From Pseudomonas marvdashtae (lineage in GTDB: Bacteria; Pseudomonadota; Gammaproteobacteria; Pseudomonadales; Pseudomonadaceae): a DNA stretch of 64,000 nt. The DNA lies in NCBI RefSeq assembly GCF_014268655.2, contig NZ_JABWQX020000001.1, positions 3,936,001 through 4,000,000 of the forward strand, written 5' to 3'. The notes beneath the pieces were generated by a model. It did no database searches. It saw nothing but the letters and a program-made list of their open reading frames with translations, and was not told where the DNA came from. Numbering within the stretch: the first letter of the stretch is position 1; the number at the start of each line of letters is the position of its first letter. A program made the position numbers and the translations under genes. This document shows positions 55,232 to 64,000 of the stretch, in pieces.

Positions 55232-56316
55232 CAGCCATGTTCCTTCTCGAACTCTGCCATGTAGGCGATCAACGCATTGACGGCGTTGATGTCGACGGCG
55301 TTGTAGATGGAGGCGCGCATGCCACCGACCGAGCGGTGGCCCTTGAGATTCAGCAGGCCGCGCTCGTCGGCACCGGCCAGGAACGGCTTGTCGAGACGAT
55401 CGTCAGCCAGGCGGAACGGCACGTTCATCCACGAACGGTCGGATTTGTTGATCGGGTTGCTGTAGAGGCCGCTGGCGTCAATGAAGTCATACAGCGTGCG
55501 CTGCTTCACTTCGTTGAGCTTGCCGATGGCTTCGACGCCGCCCTGCTCTTTCAGCCACTCGAACACCAGGCCCGAGAGGTACCAGGCCAGGGTCGGCGGG
55601 GTGTTGTACATCGAGCCGTTGTCGGCCGCGACCTTGTAGTTGAGCATGGTCGGGCACAGGGAGCGGGCGCGACCGAGCAGGTCTTCGCGGATGATGCTGA
55701 CCAGGATGCCGCTTGGGCCGATGTTCTTCTGCGCGCCGGCGTAGATCATGCCGAAACGGGAGATATCCACAGGACGCGAGAGAATGTCCGAAGACATGTC
55801 GGCCACCAACGGCACGTCACCGGTTTCCGGGATCCAGTTGAATTCCAGGCCGCCAATGGTTTCGTTCGGCGCGTAGTGAACGTAGGCCGCGTCCTTGGAC
55901 AAGCTCCACTCATTCTGGCCGGGGATGGCGAAATAATCGTAGGGTTTGGCGCTGGCGGCAACGTTGACATGGCCATAGCGCGAGGCTTCCTCGATAGCTT
56001 TCTGCGACCAGATGCCGGTGTCGATGTAGTCGGCCTTGCCGCTTTCCGGCAGCAGGTTCAACGGGATCTGCGCGAACTGCTGGCTGGCGCCGCCTTGCAG
56101 GAACAGCACTTTGTAGTTGGACGGGATGTTCAGCAGATCACGCAAGTCCTGCTCGGCCTTGGTGGCGATGGACACGAACTCATCGCTGCGATGGCTCATC
56201 TCCATGACGGACAGGCCCTTGCCATGCCAGTCGAGAAGTTCACCCTGGGCACGCTTCAGGACCGCTTCAGGAAGCGCCGCCGGGCCGGCACAGAAGTTAT
56301 AGGCTCTCTTGCTCAC
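55231..56316 (-). CDS. serC: Phosphoserine aminotransferase
   Basis: 361 aa, class V aminotransferase, PLP enzyme; makes phosphoserine from 3-phosphohydroxypyruvate, and also acts in pyridoxal phosphate synthesis. SKRAYNFCAGPAALP start, GGASQQFAQIP near residue 72, and YAGAQKNIGPSG near residue 192 with the PLP Lys. The best start is GTG at 56316 (SKRAYNF), the usual Pseudomonas N-terminus; the TTG at 56322 adds two residues. First gene of the serC-pheA-hisC-tyrA/aroA-cmk operon. Confidence 0.97.
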   Translation of the reverse strand: MSKRAYNFCAGPAALPEAVLKRAQGELLDWHGKGLSVMEMSHRSDEFVSIATKAEQDLRDLLNIPSNYKVLFLQGGASQQFAQIPLNLLPESGKADYIDTGIWSQKAIEEASRYGHVNVAASAKPYDYFAIPGQNEWSLSKDAAYVHYAPNETIGGLEFNWIPETGDVPLVADMSSDILSRPVDISRFGMIYAGAQKNIGPSGILVSIIREDLLGRARSLCPTMLNYKVAADNGSMYNTPPTLAWYLSGLVFEWLKEQGGVEAIGKLNEVKQRTLYDFIDASGLYSNPINKSDRSWMNVPFRLADDRLDKPFLAGADERGLLNLKGHRSVGGMRASIYNAVDINAVNALIAYMAEFEKEHG

Positions 56317-56367
56317 ATCCAATCTCGCTCTGATCTGGTGGTCACATCAATCTTTTGGTCTGCGGAT

Positions 56368-56470
56368 GATCGTTCCCACGCTCTGCGTGGGAATGCATCC
56401 AAATGACGCTCTGCGTCATGGGACGCGGAGCGTCCCGAGCGGCATTCCCACGCAGAGCGTGGGAACGATC
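56368..56470. repeat. 103-bp palindromic repeat between gyrA and serC
   Basis: Perfect 29-bp inverted arms (56368-56396 and 56442-56470; outer part GATCGTTCCCACGCTCTGCG) enclose two smaller hairpins (ATGACGCTCTGCGTCAT and GGGACGCGGAGCGTCCC). This is a REPIN-like unit of a different family from the GTGGCGAGG type. It stands upstream of serC and after the gyrA terminator. Confidence 0.85.
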
Positions 56471-56510
56471 CTGTGCAGTGTCGCAAATTTTCAAACGGGA
56501 CAAACAACAA

Positions 56511-56534
56511 GGGGGCGAATCTTCATCCGCCCCC
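56511..56534 (-). terminator. Probable intrinsic terminator of gyrA
   Basis: A 7-bp G+C stem (56511-56517 with 56528-56534) with a 10-base loop. On the minus strand it is followed by the T-rich TTGTTGTTTG, 11 bp after the gyrA stop codon. The T run is interrupted, so the confidence is moderate. Confidence 0.6.
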
Positions 56535-56545
56535 TGCATGTCCGC

Positions 56546-59200
<2,655 letters not shown>

Positions 59201-59521
59201 GAGAAGCCTGATTCCTTTTTCTGGTGAAACCTCGTCACGTCCAGATGGGACGAACGAAGCTCGCCGCTGCAGGACAAGTGCCGTGCAGCGACTTACGACA
59301 AATCAACGAGTTATGCCATGGATCTGAGCAGTAAAGGCCACCTCGCGAGGCAGCCCTGGAAACCGCCGGATGTTATCACAAGAGCCGCCACGCACCTATC
59401 CCCCAGATGCGCATGGTGCGTAGTTAGTTGACCGATGACAGGCTGATATTGGACGAGAGAGGCTTAGAAGCGCTGCGAATGCAGTTTCGTGGCTCGATTC
59501 CACCTCATTTGCTGCCTTTGC

Positions 59522-59555
59522 GAGCACCCTCGCGAGCCTGCTCGCGACGATGCTC
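59522..59555. repeat. REP-like nested palindrome after mtnA
   Basis: Outer arms 59522-59526 and 59551-59555 enclose a stem 59530-59536 with 59541-59547 (TCGCGAG / CTCGCGA). The core resembles the hairpin near 13385. It lies 20 bp after the mtnA stop and may end that transcript, though there is no T run. Confidence 0.5.
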
Positions 59556-59575
59556 CGACGGGCAACGCAAATGCC

Positions 59576-60652
59576 TCAATGCAAGCGCTTGCGACACATG
59601 AGTTGTGCCATTTTCGCGGCGTCTGGCCGCTCGACGATGCCCTTCTCCGTCACGATCGCATCGATCAAGTCCGCCGGGGTCACGTCGAACACCGGATTGA
59701 AGGCATCGGCGTCCGCCCCGACCCGCTTGCCGCCGACTTCCAGCAGCTCGCGGCCGTCACGCTCTTCGATCGGGATATCGTCACCGCTGGCCAGGTTCAT
59801 ATCGATGGTCGAGCTCGGCGCCACCACCATGAAGCGCACGCCGTGGTGCATGGCGCAGACCGCCAACTGGTAGGTGCCGATCTTGTTCGCCACGTCGCCA
59901 TTGGCGGTGATGCGGTCGGCACCGACGATGACCCAGGTCACGCCCTTGGTTTTCATGATGTGGGCGGCGGCGGAGTCGGCATTGAGCGTCACCGGAATGC
60001 CTTCGTTGGCCAGTTCCCACGCCGTGAGGCGCGAGCCTTGCAGCCACGGGCGGGTTTCGTCGGCGTAGACACGCTCGACCATGCCTTCGAGGAACGCACC
60101 GCGAATCACCCCGAGGGCGGTACCAAAGCCGCCGGTCGCCAGGGCGCCAGTGTTGCAATGGGTCAGGATGGCCTGGGCGTTGCCCTGGTGCTTGCGGATC
60201 AGGTCGACGCCCAGCTGCGCCATCGTCAGATTGGCCTCGCGGTCGCTTTCGTGGATTGCGATGGCTTCGGCTTCAAGGGCGGCCAGCGGTTCGGCGTGTT
60301 CTTTCAAACGCGCCAAGCGATCGCGCATCCGGTCCAGCGCCCAGAACAGGTTCACCGCCGTCGGCCGCGAGTCGGCCAGCAAGGCAAAGTCGATTTCCAG
60401 CGCCGCTTGCCAGTCGCCACCCTCGGCCACTCGCGCCCGTGCCGCCAACACCACGCCATAGGCGGCGCTGATGCCGATGGCCGGCGCGCCGCGCACCACC
60501 ATCGAACGAATGGCCTCGGCCACGCCGGCGGCACTGGTGTAGGCGATCCAGTTTTCCTCGAACGGCAAAACACGCTGATCCAGCAGATAAAGAGCGCCAT
60601 CACGCCAATCGATGGCCTTCACCTTCTCCGCAGCCAACAGTCGATCGCGCAT
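59576..60652 (-). CDS. mtnA: S-methyl-5-thioribose-1-phosphate isomerase
   Basis: 358 aa, eIF2B-like isomerase of the methionine salvage pathway; converts methylthioribose-1-phosphate to methylthioribulose-1-phosphate. [18 protein letters not shown] near residue 48, the catalytic Cys in [19 protein letters not shown] near residue 162, and the catalytic Asp in [19 protein letters not shown] near residue 242. Divergent from mtaD across a 106-bp gap. Confidence 0.96.
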   Translation of the reverse strand: MRDRLLAAEKVKAIDWRDGALYLLDQRVLPFEENWIAYTSAAGVAEAIRSMVVRGAPAIGISAAYGVVLAARARVAEGGDWQAALEIDFALLADSRPTAVNLFWALDRMRDRLARLKEHAEPLAALEAEAIAIHESDREANLTMAQLGVDLIRKHQGNAQAILTHCNTGALATGGFGTALGVIRGAFLEGMVERVYADETRPWLQGSRLTAWELANEGIPVTLNADSAAAHIMKTKGVTWVIVGADRITANGDVANKIGTYQLAVCAMHHGVRFMVVAPSSTIDMNLASGDDIPIEERDGRELLEVGGKRVGADADAFNPVFDVTPADLIDAIVTEKGIVERPDAAKMAQLMCRKRLH

Positions 60653-60758
60653 CCTTCACCCCGCACTCATGAACAAAAGCCGCCGATTATAGCGATCCCT
60701 CCGCGAAGACGCTCGGGTATACTTCGCCATCCTTTATAACCCATGGAACCGTTCCACG

Positions 60759-62090
60759 ATGCCCAAGCCTGCCGTTGCGCTCGACTTATTATTGCTGCCG
60801 ACCTGGTTGGTGCCTGTCGAACCCGCCGGTATCGTGCTCAAGGATCACGGCTTGGGCATTCGCGACGGTTGCATCGTGTTCATCGGTCCACGGGCCGAAG
60901 CCCTGGAGTGCGCGGCCGCCGAAGTCCGCGAGCTGCCGGGCATGCTGCTTAGCCCAGGCCTGGTCAACGCCCATGGCCATGCGGCGATGACGCTGTTTCG
61001 CGGCTTGGCAGACGACCTGCCGCTGATGACCTGGCTCGAAAAACACATCTGGCCCGCCGAAGGCAAATGGGTCGACGAAGACTTCGTCCGCGACGGCACC
61101 GACTTGGCGATCGCCGAGCAGATCCAGGGCGGCATCACCTGTTTCTCCGACATGTACTTCTACCCCAAGGTCGCCAGCGAACGCGTGCATAACAGTGGCA
61201 TCCGCGCGCAGATCGCCATCCCGATCCTCGACTTCCCGATCCCCGGCGCCGCCAGCGCCGACGAAGCCATTCGTCAGGGCATCGAGTTGTTTGGCGACCT
61301 CAAGCACCATCCGCGGATCAAAGTCGCATTCGGCCCTCACGCCCCTTATACCGTGGGCGACGAGAACCTGGAGAAAATCCGGGTGATCGCCGAGGAACTG
61401 GACGCGGCCATTCACATGCACGTTCACGAAACCGCCTTCGAAGTGCAGCAGGCTGTGGATAACACCGGCGAGCGGCCGATGGCTCGGTTGGCGCGACTGG
61501 GCCTGCTGGGACCGCGCTTCCAGGCGGTGCACATGACCCAGGTCAGCGACGAGGACCAGGCGCTGCTGGTAGAAAACAACTGCAGCGTGATCCATTGTCC
61601 GGAATCGAATCTGAAGCTGGCCAGCGGTTTCTGCCCGGTGGAACGCCTGTGGCAGGCTGGCGTCAACGTGGCGGTCGGCACTGACGGAGCGGCGAGCAAC
61701 AATGACCTGGACCTGCTCGGTGAAACCCGCACCGCCGCGCTGCTGGCGAAAGCTGTCGCCGGTTCGGCCACGGCCCTGGACGCCCACCGGGCGCTGCGCA
61801 TGGCCACGCTCAATGGCGCCCGGGCGCTGGGCATCGAAGCGACGGTCGGTTCGCTGGAAGTCGGCAAGGCCGCCGACCTGGTGGCCTTCGACCTGTCCGG
61901 CCTGGCCCAGCAACCGATCTATGACCCGGTTTCGCAGTTGATCTATGCCACGGGCCGCCATTGCGTAAAACACCTGTGGGTGGCCGGCAAGCAACTGCTG
62001 GAGGATGGCCGCCTGACGCGCATGGACGAGTCGCAGCTGATCGCCACGGCCCAGGCCTGGGGACGCCGCGTCAGTGGCCAGAAAGAATGA
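60759..62090 (+). CDS. mtaD: 5-methylthioadenosine / S-adenosylhomocysteine deaminase
   Basis: 443 aa, TRZ/ATZ-type amidohydrolase. Metal ligands: VNAHGHAAM near residue 70, GPHAPYTVG near residue 190, HMHVHET near residue 220, and [13 protein letters not shown] near residue 307. In P. aeruginosa (PA3170, as remembered) the enzyme deaminates methylthioadenosine to methylthioinosine, which is then phosphorolysed, an alternative to direct MTA phosphorylase. Its place opposite mtnA supports methionine salvage. TATACT at 60718-60723 is a possible -10 region. Confidence 0.92.
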   Translation: MPKPAVALDLLLLPTWLVPVEPAGIVLKDHGLGIRDGCIVFIGPRAEALECAAAEVRELPGMLLSPGLVNAHGHAAMTLFRGLADDLPLMTWLEKHIWPAEGKWVDEDFVRDGTDLAIAEQIQGGITCFSDMYFYPKVASERVHNSGIRAQIAIPILDFPIPGAASADEAIRQGIELFGDLKHHPRIKVAFGPHAPYTVGDENLEKIRVIAEELDAAIHMHVHETAFEVQQAVDNTGERPMARLARLGLLGPRFQAVHMTQVSDEDQALLVENNCSVIHCPESNLKLASGFCPVERLWQAGVNVAVGTDGAASNNDLDLLGETRTAALLAKAVAGSATALDAHRALRMATLNGARALGIEATVGSLEVGKAADLVAFDLSGLAQQPIYDPVSQLIYATGRHCVKHLWVAGKQLLEDGRLTRMDESQLIATAQAWGRRVSGQKE

Positions 62091-62148
62091 CACACCCTTG
62101 AGCCAAGGCTCGGGTACCCGATTTTTCAAGTTTTTCGAGGATCTGCAC

Positions 62149-62847
62149 ATGAGCAACGTCGACCACGCTGAAATTGCCAAATTCGAAGCCCTGGCCCATC
62201 GCTGGTGGGACCGCGAGAGCGAATTCAAACCGCTGCACGACATCAACCCGCTGCGGGTCAACTGGATCGACGAGCGGGTCAGCCTGGCCGGCAAGAAAGT
62301 CCTCGACGTCGGCTGTGGTGGCGGCATCCTCAGCGAAGCCATGGCCTTGCGCGGCGCTACCGTGATGGGCATCGACATGGGCGAGGCGCCCCTGGCGGTT
62401 GCGCAACTGCATCAACTGGAATCCGGCGTCAGCGTGGAATACCGGCAGACCACCGCCGAAGCCCTCGCCGAAGAAATGCCCGGGCAATTCGACGTGGTCA
62501 CGTGCCTGGAGATGCTCGAACACGTGCCAGACCCCTCCTCGGTGATCCGGGCCTGCTTCCAGATGGTCAAGCCCGGCGGCCAGGTATTCTTCTCCACCAT
62601 CAACCGCAACCCGAAGGCGTACCTGTTCGCAATCATCGGCGCCGAATACATCATGAAGCTGCTGCCGCGCGGCACCCATGACTTCAAGAAATTCATCCGT
62701 CCTTCCGAACTGGGCGCCTGGAGCCGCATGGCCGGGCTGACCGTCAAGGACATCATCGGCCTGACTTACAACCCGCTGACCAAGCACTACAAGCTGGCCG
62801 CCGACGTTGATGTCAACTACATGATCCAGACCCTGCGCGAGGAATAA
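62149..62847 (+). CDS. ubiG: UbiG, ubiquinone O-methyltransferase
   Basis: 232 aa. Class I SAM methyltransferase with [16 protein letters not shown] near residue 50, [16 protein letters not shown] near residue 115, and [19 protein letters not shown]. It performs both O-methylations in ubiquinone synthesis at the membrane. GAGG stands eight bases before the ATG at 62149; the longer reading from 62074 overlaps mtaD. It probably belongs to one transcript mtaD-ubiG-mupP. Confidence 0.96.
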   Translation: MSNVDHAEIAKFEALAHRWWDRESEFKPLHDINPLRVNWIDERVSLAGKKVLDVGCGGGILSEAMALRGATVMGIDMGEAPLAVAQLHQLESGVSVEYRQTTAEALAEEMPGQFDVVTCLEMLEHVPDPSSVIRACFQMVKPGGQVFFSTINRNPKAYLFAIIGAEYIMKLLPRGTHDFKKFIRPSELGAWSRMAGLTVKDIIGLTYNPLTKHYKLAADVDVNYMIQTLREE

Positions 62848-62851
62848 CTCG

Positions 62852-63523
62852 ATGCGTCTCAAAGCGGTTCTCTTCGACATGGACGGCACGCTGCTCGACA
62901 CCGCGCCAGACTTCATCGCCATCTGCCAGGCCATGCGCGCCGACCGTGGCCTTCCCCCCATGAACACGCAGCACATCCGCGACGAGATTTCCGGCGGGGC
63001 CCGGGCGATGGTCGCGGTGACGTTTTCCATGGACCCGGAGTCGCCGGGCTTCGAGGAGCTGCGCCAGGAATTCCTCGACCGCTACCTCAAGGGATGCGCG
63101 GTCCATAGCCATCTGTTCGACGGCATGGCCGAGGTGCTCGCCGACATCGAAGCGGCCAACCTGATCTGGGGCGTGGTCACCAACAAGCCGGTGCGTTTCG
63201 CCGAACCGATCATGCAGCAACTGGGCTTGGCCGAGCGTTCGAAGGTGCTGGTCTGTCCCGACCATGTGAAAAACAGCAAGCCAGATCCCGAGCCGCTGAT
63301 CCTGGCGTGCAAACTGCTCGACCTGGACCCGGCCAGCGTGCTGTTCGTCGGTGATGACCTGCGCGACATCGAGTCCGGTCGCAGCGCCGGCACCAAGACC
63401 TGTGCGGTGACCTACGGTTACATCCACCCGGACGACAACCCTAAGCACTGGGGCGCGGATGTAGTGATCGACCATCCTTTGGCGCTGCGCGAAGTGCTGG
63501 ATAACGCGTTGTGCAGTTGCTGA
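62852..63523 (+). CDS. mupP: MupP, N-acetylmuramic acid 6-phosphate phosphatase
   Basis: 223 aa HAD hydrolase, subfamily [16 protein letters not shown] near residue 8 with the nucleophile Asp, GVVTNKP near residue 108, SKPDPEPL near residue 145 with the Lys, and [15 protein letters not shown] near residue 168. In Pseudomonas the HAD gene next to ubiG is mupP (PA3172, as remembered), which acts with AmgK and MurU in peptidoglycan recycling and lowers fosfomycin sensitivity. Phosphoglycolate phosphatase is the alternative older label. The ATG is 4 bases after the ubiG stop. Confidence 0.9.
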   Translation: MRLKAVLFDMDGTLLDTAPDFIAICQAMRADRGLPPMNTQHIRDEISGGARAMVAVTFSMDPESPGFEELRQEFLDRYLKGCAVHSHLFDGMAEVLADIEAANLIWGVVTNKPVRFAEPIMQQLGLAERSKVLVCPDHVKNSKPDPEPLILACKLLDLDPASVLFVGDDLRDIESGRSAGTKTCAVTYGYIHPDDNPKHWGADVVIDHPLALREVLDNALCSC

Positions 63524-63543
63524 CCCGGTTCGACGAGGTGCTC

Positions 63544-63639
63544 TTGTGGCGAGGGAGCTTGCTCCCGCTGGACCGCGCAGCGGTCCCGAATCTGGCGACG
63601 ACTTCGTCGCCGAGCGGGAGCAAGCTCCCTCGCCACGAA
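63544..63639. repeat. REPIN between mupP and the SDR gene
   Basis: Two inverted REP copies of the TTGTGGCGAGGGAGCTTGCT type lie at 63544-63570 and 63613-63639. Between them are two further hairpins (GACCGCGCAGCGGTC and GGCGACGACTTCGTCGCC). The stem sequence matches the copy near 11808. Confidence 0.85.
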
Positions 63640-63700
63640 AGCTCACCTGCCATGACTACTCTGAGTGACAAGTACGTGCTGCCATCTCTTGAGGTTTTTT

Positions 63701-64000
63701 ATGTTTGATTATTCCGCCCGTCCCGACCTGCTCGAAGGCCGGATTATCCTGGTCACCGGCGCCGGTCGCGGTATCGGGGCAGCTGCCGCCAAGGCTTACG
63801 CAGCCCACGGCGCTACCGTGCTGTTGCTGGGCAAGACCGAGGCCAACCTGACCCAGGTCTACGATGAAATCGAGGCGGCCGGTCATCCGCAGCCGGCGGT
63901 GATCCCCTTCAATCTCGAAACTGCCCTGCCCCATCAGTACGATGAACTGGCCGCGATGATCGAGACCGAATTCGGTCATCTGGACGGCCTGCTGCACAAC
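63701..64000 (+). CDS. YciK-like short-chain dehydrogenase (5' part)
   Basis: The first 100 codons are in the window and the gene runs off the right edge. The NAD(P)-binding TGAGRGIGAAAAKAY is near residue 19, and LLLGKTEANLTQVYDEI follows, like E. coli YciK. GAGG stands 6 bases before the ATG at 63701. In P. aeruginosa the gene after mupP is the YciK-like PA3173 (as remembered). Substrate unknown. The REPIN upstream separates it from mupP. Confidence 0.88.
   Translation, partial: MFDYSARPDLLEGRIILVTGAGRGIGAAAAKAYAAHGATVLLLGKTEANLTQVYDEIEAAGHPQPAVIPFNLETALPHQYDELAAMIETEFGHLDGLLHN

Overview
The window is chromosomal DNA from a Pseudomonas, most likely of the P. fluorescens group. Both ends and the middle follow the P. 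aeruginosa gene order (as I remember it): ldt-hyp-tesA-ABC-greB on the left, and wzz-ihfB-rpsA-cmk-tyrA/aroA-hisC-pheA-serC-gyrA-mtnA-mtaD-ubiG-mupP on the right. The tyrA-aroA fusion, the GyrA with Thr83 and the abundant REP/REPIN palindromes are also typical of Pseudomonas.

Layout. (1) 0.1-15.8 kb: housekeeping and envelope genes: an L,D-transpeptidase, a periplasmic GDSL esterase with a divergent LolCDE/FtsX-type ABC exporter, greB, a PI-PLC X-domain protein, DoxX, an MltF-like transglycosylase, TatD, a chemoreceptor with almost no sensor region, an Mpo1-like protein, a thioesterase, a CHAD protein, a small lipoprotein and a patatin-like phospholipase. (2) 15.8-23.9 kb: the complete kdpFABCDE potassium uptake operon, with a REPIN lying between kdpB and kdpC. 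(3) 24.1-26.2 kb: rmlB-rmlA only. (4) 26.4-29.8 kb: an ethanolamine-type permease behind a near-consensus sigma-54 promoter, a DUF2897 gene, and a GntR regulator with a DUF1989 gene and a perfect palindromic operator candidate. (5) 29.9-46.9 kb: comEA and the O-antigen cluster, all on the minus strand and bounded by wzz and wbpM. (6) 47.1-50.0 kb: lapA-like, ihfB, a lipoprotein and rpsA. (7) 50.1-56.3 kb: the serC-pheA-hisC-tyrA/aroA-cmk operon with tightly overlapping genes. (8) 56.5-64 kb: gyrA, mtnA, mtaD, ubiG, mupP and the start of a YciK-like SDR gene.

How the O-antigen genes fit together. WbpP and WbpO should make UDP-GalNAcA. WbpM plus a WbpV/WbpK-like reductase should make UDP-QuiNAc or UDP-FucNAc, which WbpL loads onto undecaprenyl phosphate. 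RmlA and RmlB, coded about 15 kb away on the other strand, feed FdtA, FdtB and FdtC, whose active-site signature suggests dTDP-Fuc3NAc rather than Qui3NAc. Three further glycosyltransferases, a LbH acyltransferase, Wzx, Wzy and Wzz complete a Wzy-dependent pathway, so a tetrasaccharide repeat is the simplest prediction. The cluster interior is visibly A+T-rich compared with its flanks, as expected for a horizontally exchanged O-antigen locus.

The items that most deserve a second look are the split dTDP-sugar pathway with its FdtA signature, a nine-codon leader ORF coupled to a glycosyltransferase gene, the sigma-54 promoter before the permease, and the solitary DUF1989/GntR pair. I see no CRISPR array, rRNA or tRNA gene, and no intact insertion sequence.
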